NCBI RefSeq assembly: GCF_008180155.1
Contig: NZ_VSZS01000068.1
Coordinates: forward strand, 124,001-188,000
DNA length: 64,000 bases
From: Neoaquamicrobium microcysteis
GTDB lineage: Bacteria; Pseudomonadota; Alphaproteobacteria; Rhizobiales; Rhizobiaceae
Direction of reading: 5' to 3'
In this document: piece after piece, positions 17,114 to 26,222 of the stretch
How positions within the stretch are numbered: the stretch's first letter is position 1
Layout of the letters: every line of letters begins with the position of its first letter
Translations under genes and position numbers: made by a program
The notes under the pieces: generated by a model
What the model saw: the letters and a program-made list of their open reading frames with translations, nothing else
The model's database searches: none
What the model was told of the DNA's origin: nothing

Positions 17114-19551
17114 CCATGACGCTTCCCTCCCATGCACAGATCGTCGTCATCGGCGGTGGCATCATCGGCTGCTCGACGGCGTATCATCTTGCCCGCGACA
17201 AGGCCGACGTCCTGCTTCTGGAGCAGGGCAAGCTGACCTCCGGCTCCACGTGGCACGCCGCCGGACTGGTCGGCCAGTTGCGCTCGTCGGCGTCTATCAC
17301 GCGAGTGCTGAAATACTCCGTCGATCTCTACAAACAGCTGGAGGCGGAAACCGGCCTCGCGACCGGGTGGAAGATGACCGGCTGCCTGCGGCTGGCAACC
17401 AACCAAGACCGGTGGACGGAATTCCGGCGGTTGGCGACAACGGCCAAGAGCTTCGGCATGGAAATGCACCTCGTCTCTCCGGAGGAGGTGAAGCGCATGT
17501 GGCCGCTGATGGAGGTGTCCGATCTCGTGGGCGCGTCATGGCTTCCCACCGATGGGCAGGCCAGCCCGTCCGACATCACCCAGTCGCTTGCCAAGGGCGC
17601 GCGGATGCACGGTGCGAAGATCGTCGAGGATGTACGCGTGACGGGCTTCGAGATGGACGGTGCCCGCATCGTCAAGGTGAAGACGACGCAGGGTGACATC
17701 GCCTGCGACAAGGTCGTCAACTGCGCGGGACAGTGGGCGCGGCAGGTCGGCGCGATGGCCGGCATCAACGTGCCGCTGCAGCCGGTGAAGCACCAGTACA
17801 TCATCACTGAGAAGATCGAGGGGCTTTCGGCCGACGCACCCACCATCCGTGACCCCGATCGGCGCACCTATTTCAAGGAAGAGGTCGGCGGTCTGGTCAT
17901 GGGCGGCTACGAGCCCAACCCGCAGCCATGGACCACCGGTGATGTCCCGAACGACTGGGAGTTCAGGCTGTTCGATGACGACTTCGACCACTTCGAACAG
18001 CATATGATGCAGGCTATCGAGCGTGTTCCCGCGTTGGAGACGGCAGGCGTCAAGCAGATGATAAATGGGCCGGAGAGCTTCACGCCCGACGGCAACTTCA
18101 TCCTCGGGGCGGCGCCCGAATGCGCAAACATGTTCGTAGGTGCGGGCTTCAACGCCTTCGGTATAGCGTCGGGCGGCGGCGCTGGCTGGGTGCTGGCGCG
18201 GTGGGTCATCGACGGCGAAGCGCCGCTGGACCTGTGGACGGTCGACATACGCCGCTTCTCGGGCCTGCACCGGAACCGCGACTGGGTGTGCGAGCGCACG
18301 CTGGAAGCCTACGGCAAGCATTACACGGTCGGCTTTCCACATGAGGAATATGAAAGCGGCAGGCCCGCCATCGTCTCACCGCTCTTTGAGAGGCTGAAGG
18401 CGCATGGCGCGGTGTTCGGCTCCAAGCTCGGCTGGGAGCGGCCGAACTGGTTTTCCGAGGAACCCGGCGCGCGCGACGAATATTCGATGGGAAGACAGAA
18501 CTGGTTCGATGCTGTCGGGCGCGAGCACGCCCATGTGCGTGAGAAGGTCGGTATCTTCGACCAGTCGTCATTCGCGAAATACGAGCTGTCGGGAAGCGAC
18601 GCTCAGAAGGCGCTCGATTTCATCTGCGCCAACGACGTGTCGAAGCCGGCGGGTCGGCTGACCTACACGCAGTTGCTCAACACGCGCGGCGGCATTGAGG
18701 CCGACCTGACCGTGGCGCGTCTTTCGGACGACCGGTTCTATATCGTGACCGGCACCGGCTTTCGGACCCATGACTTCGGCTGGATCTCGGACCATATCGG
18801 CGACGGGCTCGATGCGGCGCTGGTGGACGTGACGGAGCGCTTCGGCACCCTCTCGCTGATGGGACCAAAGGCGCGCGATGTTCTCGAAAAAGTGACAGAC
18901 GCTGATGTCTCCAACGCCGGTTTCCCGTTTGGTCACGTGCGCGAGATTTCGATCGCGGGCCACGTAGTGCGAGCATTGCGCGTCACTTATGTCGGTGAAC
19001 TGGGCTGGGAGCTTCACGTGCCCATAGCCGCGACGGGCGAAGTGTTCGATGCGCTGATGGACGCGGGCAAGCCATTCGACATACGGCCGGTCGGCTATCG
19101 CGCGCTGGAATCGCTGCGGCTGGAAAAAGGCTATCGCGCCTGGGGCTCCGACATCACGCCTAACGACTCGCCCTTCGAGGCTGGGTTGGGTTGGGCGGTG
19201 AAGCTGAAGAAGAATATCGACTTCCTCGGCCGTGACGCATCCGCAACCTTCTTAGCCAAGCCGCTCAGGAAGCGGCTGGTCTGCTTCACCATGGACGACC
19301 CCAACGTCGTGCTGCTGGGTCGCGAGACGATCCTGCGCGACGGCGCGCCGGTGGGCTACCTCACCTCCGGCGGCTATGGCTACACGGTCAGCAAGAGCAT
19401 CGGCTACGGCTACGTCCGAAATGCAGAAGGCGTTAGCGACCAGTTCCTGACGTCAGGCCGCTACGAACTGGTGGTCGCTATGGAAAACGTACCCGCAACC
19501 ATCCATATCGAGCCGCTGTATGATCCGTCTGCAAGCCGCGTGAAGGCCTGA
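17110..19551 (+). CDS. FAD-dependent oxidoreductase/aminomethyltransferase fusion, dimethylglycine-dehydrogenase-like
   Basis: Large soluble enzyme of 813 aa. The N-terminal DAO-type FAD domain starts with VVIGGGIIGCSTAYHLARD (residues 12-30) followed by the TSGSTWHAAGL flavin-attachment-type region. An FAO_M linker comes next, then a GcvT-like aminomethyltransferase domain from about residue 430 (VGIFDQSSFAKYELSG; LGWELHVP; ESLRLEKGYRAWGSDI). This is the architecture of dimethylglycine and sarcosine dehydrogenases, which demethylate N-methyl amines and load the C1 unit on tetrahydrofolate. Substrate uncertain; methylated amino compounds are likely. Starts in an ATGA overlap with the kinase gene. 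Confidence 0.92.
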   Translation: MTMTLPSHAQIVVIGGGIIGCSTAYHLARDKADVLLLEQGKLTSGSTWHAAGLVGQLRSSASITRVLKYSVDLYKQLEAETGLATGWKMTGCLRLATNQDRWTEFRRLATTAKSFGMEMHLVSPEEVKRMWPLMEVSDLVGASWLPTDGQASPSDITQSLAKGARMHGAKIVEDVRVTGFEMDGARIVKVKTTQGDIACDKVVNCAGQWARQVGAMAGINVPLQPVKHQYIITEKIEGLSADAPTIRDPDRRTYFKEEVGGLVMGGYEPNPQPWTTGDVPNDWEFRLFDDDFDHFEQHMMQAIERVPALETAGVKQMINGPESFTPDGNFILGAAPECANMFVGAGFNAFGIASGGGAGWVLARWVIDGEAPLDLWTVDIRRFSGLHRNRDWVCERTLEAYGKHYTVGFPHEEYESGRPAIVSPLFERLKAHGAVFGSKLGWERPNWFSEEPGARDEYSMGRQNWFDAVGREHAHVREKVGIFDQSSFAKYELSGSDAQKALDFICANDVSKPAGRLTYTQLLNTRGGIEADLTVARLSDDRFYIVTGTGFRTHDFGWISDHIGDGLDAALVDVTERFGTLSLMGPKARDVLEKVTDADVSNAGFPFGHVREISIAGHVVRALRVTYVGELGWELHVPIAATGEVFDALMDAGKPFDIRPVGYRALESLRLEKGYRAWGSDITPNDSPFEAGLGWAVKLKKNIDFLGRDASATFLAKPLRKRLVCFTMDDPNVVLLGRETILRDGAPVGYLTSGGYGYTVSKSIGYGYVRNAEGVSDQFLTSGRYELVVAMENVPATIHIEPLYDPSASRVKA

Positions 19552-19555
19552 GGCG

Positions 19556-19819
19556 TCAATTGCCGCGCGGCGGGAGCACGGGAACAGGCTGGTAAATGAC
19601 CACGGGCCAGCTGCTGCGTTCGAACGACGCCATGCTGGCACGGCGCTCGGCCCGGCGATCGAGCTCAATGCGCTGCAGGCATTCGGCAAACGCTTCGCTG
19701 CCCTGCCGAAATCCGTAGTCCCGGCATACTGCTTCGTCGGCTGCGCGACGCTCCTCCAGTGTCGTGGTGCAGCCGGCCAGCGCGGCGAGCGCGACGATCA
19801 GGGGGATGGTCGGTTTCAT
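19556..19819 (-). CDS. Small putative lipoprotein
   Basis: An 87-aa protein with a lipoprotein signal peptide: basic N-terminus, hydrophobic core and lipobox LAGC with the acylated cysteine at residue 16. The mature part (TTTLEERRAADEAVCRDYGF) is charged, has two further cysteines and ends in a Pro/Val-rich tail. It lies 4 nt from the convergent stop of the FAD/GcvT gene. It is of no known function; the lipobox and start codon make it a credible gene. Confidence 0.8.
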   Translation of the reverse strand: MKPTIPLIVALAALAGCTTTLEERRAADEAVCRDYGFRQGSEAFAECLQRIELDRRAERRASMASFERSSWPVVIYQPVPVLPPRGN

Positions 19820-19926
19820 GACAACCTCGCGAAACTGTAGCCAAGACTATTGAACCTGAACATTGGCGTCCAGTTTTATCGCTGCGTTCCATTCACTCCA
19901 TCCAGACCAGCGCCCAGGTTGGATGG

Positions 19927-21159
19927 CTATTCGGCGGGCGCTACCTGTGCGCCGTCGAAACCCGGCTCGCTCGCGGCCAGTTCGACCGCCTTCGGCACCG
20001 ACAGCCACAGCGCGATGGCGAAGCCGGCAATGCCACCGCCAAGCTTGCCCAGCAGCAGCGGCAGGATGGTGGCAGGCTGGAAATTGGCCGAGAATGCCAG
20101 ATGGTCGCCGAACATGAAGGCCGCGCATACGGCAAAGGCAATGGCCAGCACCTTGTCTTGCGGGCGCATGTCGCGCACCAGCCGGAACATCGCGATGATA
20201 TTCGCGCAGGCGGCTAGGAGGCCGGCAGCACCCGCTGCCTCGACGCCGATGCGCTTGCCCAGCGCCTCCATCGGCCCGGCCAGATACTTCGTCAGCAGGT
20301 ACACCATCGGAAACGCGCCGGCGAGCATGATGCCGATATAGCCGGCGATCTCGAGCGCGCGGAACTGGTCTGCCTCGTCCGCGATAATCGGATCGAAGCC
20401 CCAACCACCGAAAACCATGCTGAAAAAGCCGGTGAAGTATTCGACGATGGAAAATACCAGCACGAGCGTGATGCCGGCATACATGATCCGGCCAAACCAG
20501 AGAAAGCCCGTAATCATCGCGTCGGGCGCGAACCTCAAGCCCAACGCAATGGCGACGCAAAAGACTATCAGGGGCAGAAGGTTGGTGAGGATCGCGCCGA
20601 AGGTGAGGCCGATGGTGTGCATCGTCTCGGTGTCGGCGGTGTTGACCGTGGGGCGCACCTCCAGCCCGGACATCGCGAGGATCGCACACGTGATAAACAC
20701 GCCGACAGGCACGCTGAGGATGCCCGACATGATGCCCAGCGCCATGTATTTGTGGTCGCGCTTTTCGAGCATGGCGAGACCGACGGGGATGGAAAAGATG
20801 ATGGTGGCGCCCGCCATGTAGCCGACCACCGCAGCCATGATCCAGCCGTCGCGCGTTTCGGCAAGCGCGTCAGCCAGTTGGTAGCCGCCCATGTCGACGG
20901 CGATGATGGTGGTGGCCGCGATGGCGGGGTCGGCCCCGATAACGGAGAAGAGCGGCCCGACCAGAACGCGCACGAACTCCGACAGATAGGGGATCGCGGC
21001 CATGATGCCTGCAACGGGAATGAAGATAGGACCTATCGCATAGATGCCTTCTCGAAACTCCTTGCCCAGCCCTTCATCCGCGTTGCGGATCGAGGCAATG
21101 GCGCCGGCAACCGCGCAAGCCATGATGATGTAGATGACGACGGTTCCGATAGCGGCCAT
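19927..21159 (-). CDS. eutH: EutH-like ethanolamine transporter
   Basis: Inner-membrane protein of 410 aa with 10-11 hydrophobic segments and EutH-family stretches: GLGKEFREGIYAIGPIFIPVAG near 29-50, ADPAIAATTIIAVDMGGYQLA near 76-96, and IMSGILSVPVGVF. EutH is a presumed ethanolamine permease. The ATG at 21159 follows a GGGAGGG motif and begins the first helix. There is no ethanolamine ammonia-lyase in view, but a choline/ethanolamine-kinase-like gene and an N-methyl-amine dehydrogenase-like gene lie close by, so the substrate may be an ethanolamine-like amine. Confidence 0.88.
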   Translation of the reverse strand: MAAIGTVVIYIIMACAVAGAIASIRNADEGLGKEFREGIYAIGPIFIPVAGIMAAIPYLSEFVRVLVGPLFSVIGADPAIAATTIIAVDMGGYQLADALAETRDGWIMAAVVGYMAGATIIFSIPVGLAMLEKRDHKYMALGIMSGILSVPVGVFITCAILAMSGLEVRPTVNTADTETMHTIGLTFGAILTNLLPLIVFCVAIALGLRFAPDAMITGFLWFGRIMYAGITLVLVFSIVEYFTGFFSMVFGGWGFDPIIADEADQFRALEIAGYIGIMLAGAFPMVYLLTKYLAGPMEALGKRIGVEAAGAAGLLAACANIIAMFRLVRDMRPQDKVLAIAFAVCAAFMFGDHLAFSANFQPATILPLLLGKLGGGIAGFAIALWLSVPKAVELAASEPGFDGAQVAPAE

Positions 21160-21254
21160 GTGTCCCTCCCCACACTGCACCCGCGACTCGCACGCAGGCA
21201 TTGCGATGATGCCGTAGCGTCAACCGGATGGAAAGTGGGTTTGGAACGAGGCGC

Positions 21255-22538
21255 CTAGTGGGGAGTGACGTGGCGCCGGTGGACGTTCGCCGGCCTGCCG
21301 GGCAACGCCAAGGCAGTGGCGCGACGCGGACGCTCCGCGACCAGCCTGCCCTTGGCGACCACGGCGACGCGGTCGGCGCGCAGGCGGATCGCCTCGATAG
21401 GGTTGCCGGCATCGAGCACGACAAGGCTGGCTGTCTTGCCGACTTCCAGTCCGTAGTGGTCCAGCCCCATGATGGCCGCGCTGGTCTTCGTCACCATGTC
21501 GAAGCAGCGGCGCATGTCGTCAGGGCTGGTCATCTGCGCCACGTGAAGCCCCATGAACGCGACGTCGAGCATGTCGGCCGTGCCCAGCGAGTACCAGGGG
21601 TCGAGCACGCAATCCTGCCCGAAGCCGACGCGAATACCTGCCTTCAGCATCTCGGGCACGCGCGTCATGCCCCGGCGCTTGGGATAGGTGTCGTGGCGGC
21701 CTTGAAGCACGATGTTGATGAGCGGATTGGGGATCGCCGACACCTGCGCCTCGGCGATCAGCGCCAGCAGCTTGGAGACGTAGTAGTTGTCCATGGAGTG
21801 CATGGAGGTGAGGTGCGAGCCGGCCACCCTCCCCTGCAACCCAAGGCGCTGCGTCTCATACGCAAGCTGCTCGATGTGGCGCGACAGCGGGTCGTCGGTC
21901 TCGTCGCAGTGCATGTCGACCATCAAGCCGCGCTGCGCAGCGATCTCGCAAAGCTCGGTGACGGAGCGGCGGCCGTCCTCCATCGTGCGCTCGAAATGCG
22001 GAATGCCGCCGACCACGTCGACACCCAGGTCGAGCGCGCGGATCGTGTTCGCCCTGGCCGTCGGATCGCGGAAATAGCCGTCCTGCGGGAAGGCGACCAA
22101 TTGCAGATCGATGTAGGGCGCGACTTCCTTCTTGACCTCCAATAAAGCCTCGACGGCGAGCAGCCGGTCGTCGCAGGTATCGACATGGGTGCGGATGGCC
22201 AGCAGGCCCATCGACACGGCCCAATCGCAGTAAGCGAGCGCGCGCTGCTTGACCGCCTCTTGGGTGAGCAACGGCTTCAACTCACCCCACAGCGCGATGC
22301 CTTCCAGAAGCGTGCCAGAGGCGTTGATGCGCGGGATGCCGTAGGAAAGTGTGGCGTCCATATGGAAATGCGGATCGACGAAAGGCTGCGAGACGAGGCA
22401 GTCGGCAGCATCGACGTCGCTACCCGCTTCCGCCTCAATAGTAGGTTCGATGGCAGCAATTTTGTCTCCCCGAATGCCGATGTCAGCACGCGTTCCATCC
22501 GGCAGGATGCCGCCCTTCACGATCAGGTCGAAGCTCAT
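21255..22538 (-). CDS. Cytosine-deaminase-like amidohydrolase
   Basis: Metal-dependent hydrolase of 427 aa with the CodA pattern: VDPHFHMD near 61-68 (metal histidines), DMHCDETDD near 213-221 (HCDE with catalytic Glu), GSHLTSMHSM (metal His) and GFGQDCVLDPWYSLG (metal Asp with the CodA-type DPWY). Its ATG overlaps the stop of the ABC permease upstream (ATGA), so it is the last gene of the BMP-type transporter operon. This implies that the imported compound is a cytosine-like or N-heterocyclic amine that is deaminated in the cytoplasm. Whether cytosine itself is the substrate cannot be told. Confidence 0.9.
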   Translation of the reverse strand: MSFDLIVKGGILPDGTRADIGIRGDKIAAIEPTIEAEAGSDVDAADCLVSQPFVDPHFHMDATLSYGIPRINASGTLLEGIALWGELKPLLTQEAVKQRALAYCDWAVSMGLLAIRTHVDTCDDRLLAVEALLEVKKEVAPYIDLQLVAFPQDGYFRDPTARANTIRALDLGVDVVGGIPHFERTMEDGRRSVTELCEIAAQRGLMVDMHCDETDDPLSRHIEQLAYETQRLGLQGRVAGSHLTSMHSMDNYYVSKLLALIAEAQVSAIPNPLINIVLQGRHDTYPKRRGMTRVPEMLKAGIRVGFGQDCVLDPWYSLGTADMLDVAFMGLHVAQMTSPDDMRRCFDMVTKTSAAIMGLDHYGLEVGKTASLVVLDAGNPIEAIRLRADRVAVVAKGRLVAERPRRATALALPGRPANVHRRHVTPH

Positions 22539-23479
22539 CTCTCGCCTTTCTGGTATGGAATCATCAACGCCTTGGGATAGGCCGCGCGCCGTGACATGAC
22601 GACCAGCGCCAGGATCGACAGGACGAACGGCATCATCAGGAAAAGCTGGTAGGGCACCGCGCCACCGGTGATCTGCTGCAGGCGCACCTGATAGGCGTCG
22701 AAGGCAGCGAACAGGATTGCGCCCAGCAGCGCCTTGCCCGGCCGCCACGATCCGAACACCACGAGCGCGATGCAGATCCATCCGCGGCCATTTATCATCT
22801 CGAAGAAGAAGGAGTTGAAGGCCGACATGGTCAGGAACGCGCCACCTACGGCCATGAGCGCGCTGCCGGCCATGACCGCGCCCGTGCGGATGGCGGTTAC
22901 GCTGATGCCTTGCGCCTCGACGGCGGACGGGTTCTCGCCAGCGGCACGCACGGCTAACCCCAGAGGTGTCCGATAGAGCACCCATGCAACCACGCCGACG
23001 GTGACGAAGGCGAGATAGGTCAGCGGCGTCTGGTTGAAGAGCGCGGGCCCGAGCACAGGAATCTCGGAGAGTACGGGGACCGGCAGCGGCTGGAACGACG
23101 CGATCCGGGGCGGCGACGTCACTTCCGGCAGGACGATGCGGTAGGTGAAATAGGTCAGGCTGGTGGCCAGCAACGTGATGCCGATGCCGACCACATGCTG
23201 CGACAGGCCCAGCGGCACCGTGAGCGTGGCATGAAGCAGGCCGAACATCGCGCCGGCCATCGCTGCAATCGCCACGCCGGTCCACAGATCGCCGCCGAGA
23301 TAGACGGTAAGCCAACCGGCGAACGCGCCCGCAACCATTATGCCCTCGATGCCGAGGTTCAGAACGCCAGCCCGCTCGCAGATGAGCTCGCCCATGGTGG
23401 CGAAGATCAGCGGCGAGGCGATACGGATCGCTGCAACCCAGAAGGATGCGGTAAAGAGGATTTCGAATGCTTCGATCAT
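22535..23479 (-). CDS. ABC transporter permease, BMP/nucleoside type (second)
   Basis: Inner-membrane permease of 314 aa with 8-9 hydrophobic segments. It contains RIASPLIFATMGELICERAGVLNLGIEGIM near 20-49, the hallmark of the YufQ/NupQ-like permease of BMP-dependent nucleoside importers. It lies 4 nt after the other permease and overlaps the deaminase gene by 4 nt. Confidence 0.93.
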   Translation of the reverse strand: MIEAFEILFTASFWVAAIRIASPLIFATMGELICERAGVLNLGIEGIMVAGAFAGWLTVYLGGDLWTGVAIAAMAGAMFGLLHATLTVPLGLSQHVVGIGITLLATSLTYFTYRIVLPEVTSPPRIASFQPLPVPVLSEIPVLGPALFNQTPLTYLAFVTVGVVAWVLYRTPLGLAVRAAGENPSAVEAQGISVTAIRTGAVMAGSALMAVGGAFLTMSAFNSFFFEMINGRGWICIALVVFGSWRPGKALLGAILFAAFDAYQVRLQQITGGAVPYQLFLMMPFVLSILALVVMSRRAAYPKALMIPYQKGER

Positions 23480-23483
23480 TGCA

Positions 23484-24533
23484 TCACCGCCACCTCACGC
23501 GGAAACGCGTGAGCATGATTGCGACCACCATCGTCAGCAGCGAGGTCGCAACCATGACCTGCGCGATGTAGGAGGGAACGCCGGCGGTTCGGCTCATGGC
23601 GTCGGCTCCGACGAAGATGCCGGCGACGAAGATGGCGGCCAGCACCACGCCCAGCGGGTTGAGCATGGCCAGCATGGCGACCACGATGCCGGTGTAGCCG
23701 AAGCCCGGCGAGAGGTCCAAGGTGAGATTGCCCTTGAGCCCGGCGACCTCGGAGAAGCCTGCGAGCGCCGCCAGGCCGCCGGACAGCAGCGCTGTCTTCA
23801 TCAGCACGTGATTGACAGGGATGCCGGCAAAACGAGCGGCCTCCGGGTTATGGCCCACGGCACGCATCTCGTAGCCCAACGTCGTCTTTTTCATGATGAC
23901 CCAGACCGCCACGGCCGCCACCAGCGCTATGAGGAACCCCAGATGCAGCCGCGTGCGCGGAATCAGACGCGGCAGTTGGGCCTCGGCGATGACGCGCTGC
24001 GATTGCGGCCAGCCCATGCCCATCGGGTCTTTCAAAACACCTTCCAGCAGCATCGACACGAAGAGCAGCATGATGAAGTTGAACAGAAGCGTCGTGACGA
24101 CCTCGTCGACGCCGAAGCGTGTCTTGAGTATGGCCGGGCCGAGAAGAACGAGCGCGCCGGCCGCCATGGCCACGACCATGATGAGCGGAATGAGTATGGG
24201 GGCCGGTAGTGGCAAAAGGCCGGTGCCGAGCACGACAGTGATGATCGCACCGGCGTAGAGTTGGGCCTCGGCGCCGATGTTCCAGAGCTTGGCGCGGAAC
24301 GCCACGGCAACGGCCAGCCCGGTGAAAATGAGCGGTGTCGCGCGTGTCAATGTTTCAAGAAGTGCGAACTGCGACCCGGCTGCTCCCTTCGCCACCAGCC
24401 CGAAGACGGAGAAGGGCGAAGCCCCTGCAGCAAGGACCAGCAGCGACGAAATGACGAACGTCGCGGCCATCGCGCCGATGGGATAGGCAAGCATGGTGGC
24501 CAGAGATGGCGCCGGCTTCGGCTCAAGCCGCAT
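23484..24533 (-). CDS. ABC transporter permease, BMP/nucleoside type (first)
   Basis: Inner-membrane permease of 349 aa with about nine membrane segments and the family signature TPLIFTGLAVAVAFRAKLWNIGAEAQLY near 63-90, as in YufP/NupP-type permeases. The start ATG at 24533 overlaps the end of the ATPase gene by 11 nt; the frame continues upstream only as antisense of the ATPase. It pairs with the downstream permease. Confidence 0.93.
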   Translation of the reverse strand: MRLEPKPAPSLATMLAYPIGAMAATFVISSLLVLAAGASPFSVFGLVAKGAAGSQFALLETLTRATPLIFTGLAVAVAFRAKLWNIGAEAQLYAGAIITVVLGTGLLPLPAPILIPLIMVVAMAAGALVLLGPAILKTRFGVDEVVTTLLFNFIMLLFVSMLLEGVLKDPMGMGWPQSQRVIAEAQLPRLIPRTRLHLGFLIALVAAVAVWVIMKKTTLGYEMRAVGHNPEAARFAGIPVNHVLMKTALLSGGLAALAGFSEVAGLKGNLTLDLSPGFGYTGIVVAMLAMLNPLGVVLAAIFVAGIFVGADAMSRTAGVPSYIAQVMVATSLLTMVVAIMLTRFRVRWR

Positions 24534-26061
24534 CGGCTGCCTCCCCCATGCCGTGGCCGGCCATGAGTTCGCCGAGTTGCTGTATCGAGCGTTCGCCGCG
24601 CGGCGAGGGCTCGGATATTTTGCCCTTGAACATGACGCGCACTTCGTCGGACAGCGCGAGGATTTCGTCGAGATCTTCGGAGATAAGCAGGATAGCCGCG
24701 CCCCTCCCCCGCGCCTCCAGAAGCCGCCGGTGGACATAGGCGACCGCGCCGACATCAAGCCCCCGCGTCGGCTGGTTGGCGAGGATGACGACGGGGTCGG
24801 GATAGAGCGCGCGGCCAAGGATGAGCTTCTGCATGTTGCCGCCGGAGAGCAGCCTGATGCGCGCGTCGGGCGACGGGCACTTCACATCATAGTCCCGGAT
24901 CAGTTCCTCCGCGAAGGCACGCGCGGCTTTCCAGTCCATGAAGCCGTGCCGGCTGAACTGGGCGGAGCGGTAGCGCTCGGCGATCACGTTTTCGGCGACG
25001 CTCATGTCACCTATGGAGCCGACGGCGTGTCGGTCCTCGGGAATGCGGGCGATGCCCCCTTCGAGTGCCTTGCGCGGCGACCAATCCGAAACCGCAGCAC
25101 CGGCAAGGCGCATGGTGCCCGCTGAAGGGGCGAGCGCGCCGGCCAAGAGTGCTGCAAGAGCTGCCTGTCCATTGCCGGAAACGCCGGCAAGGCCGGTGAT
25201 GACGCCGCCGTGCAACCGTAGCGATACATGATCGAGCGCGCTGCCGCCGGCGCGCGCAGCGGTTGAGACATCGTCGAGGGACAACAGCTCGCCGCCACGT
25301 ACGACCGGGGCAACGGGCGGCGACATCACCTCCCGCCCGACCATGAGCGCTGCAAGTTCTTGCCTTGTCGTGTCAGCCGTTATGCGCTCGCCGGCCAGCC
25401 TGCCGCCACGCAGCACCAGCACGCGGTCGCTGACAGCCATCACCTCGTTCAGCTTGTGGGAGATGAAGATGATCGAGAGCCCGCGCGCCACCAGCATCTT
25501 GAGAGTGCGGAACAGCCCTTCCGTCTCAAGCGGCGTGAGCACGGCCGTGGGTTCATCGAGGATGAGCACGCGCGCGTCGCGATAGAGCGCCTTGAGTATC
25601 TCGACGCGCTGGCGTTCGCCCACCGACAGAGCGGCGATCTGCCGGTCAGGATCGACGGCGAGGCCGAAGTCGGTCGCTAGCTGGCGGATGCGAGCCCGTG
25701 CGCCGGAACGGTCCAGCCGCCAAGACCAGGGGTTTTGCGTGCCCAGCGCAATGTTTTCGAGCACCGTCATGTTGTCGGCCAGCGTGAAATGCTGGTGGAC
25801 CATGCCGACGCCGGCGCCCAGCGCAGCGCGCGGATCGCCCGGCGGCAGCATCCGGCCAAACGCCTCGACAGTGCCTTCGTCGGCCACATAGTGACCGAAG
25901 AGGATGTTCATTAGCGTCGTCTTGCCTGCTCCGTTCTCGCCCAACAAGGCGACGACCTCGCCCTTACCCAGTTCCAGCGAAATCGAATCGTTGGCGACCA
26001 GCAGGCCGAACCGCTTGGTCACGTTGGCGATGCGAAGGACGGGCGTGCTATCTGACGTCAT
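24523..26061 (-). CDS. ABC transporter ATPase with two nucleotide-binding domains, BMP/nucleoside type
   Basis: A 512-aa tandem ATPase. Domain 1 has Walker A GENGAGKTT near 41-49, signature ALSVGERQRVEI and Walker B VLILDEPTAVL. Domain 2 has a degenerate Walker A region (GVSGNGQAALAAL) as in RbsA/NupA/YufO-type proteins and the signature LLSGGNMQKLIL. This two-domain form is normal for sugar and nucleoside BMP importers. The ATG at 26061 precedes MTSDSTPVLRIANVTKRFG. It overlaps the first permease gene. The 161-nt gap upstream, 26062-26222, holds no gene. Confidence 0.93.
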   Translation of the reverse strand: MTSDSTPVLRIANVTKRFGLLVANDSISLELGKGEVVALLGENGAGKTTLMNILFGHYVADEGTVEAFGRMLPPGDPRAALGAGVGMVHQHFTLADNMTVLENIALGTQNPWSWRLDRSGARARIRQLATDFGLAVDPDRQIAALSVGERQRVEILKALYRDARVLILDEPTAVLTPLETEGLFRTLKMLVARGLSIIFISHKLNEVMAVSDRVLVLRGGRLAGERITADTTRQELAALMVGREVMSPPVAPVVRGGELLSLDDVSTAARAGGSALDHVSLRLHGGVITGLAGVSGNGQAALAALLAGALAPSAGTMRLAGAAVSDWSPRKALEGGIARIPEDRHAVGSIGDMSVAENVIAERYRSAQFSRHGFMDWKAARAFAEELIRDYDVKCPSPDARIRLLSGGNMQKLILGRALYPDPVVILANQPTRGLDVGAVAYVHRRLLEARGRGAAILLISEDLDEILALSDEVRVMFKGKISEPSPRGERSIQQLGELMAGHGMGEAADAA

Positions 26062-26222
26062 GGAACAACGGTAATGGTTGGCGCGGTCCCTCCGCTCGCG
26101 GGAGGCTGGACAATCGCCGAGAGCGATTGGGCGGGAGGGTTCGCCGCGGCACCCCCGGCTGATCTGCCCCACCCGCCTCACTTCGCTCGGCATCCTCCGC
26201 TCAAGGCAAGGAAAGCCGCAGA

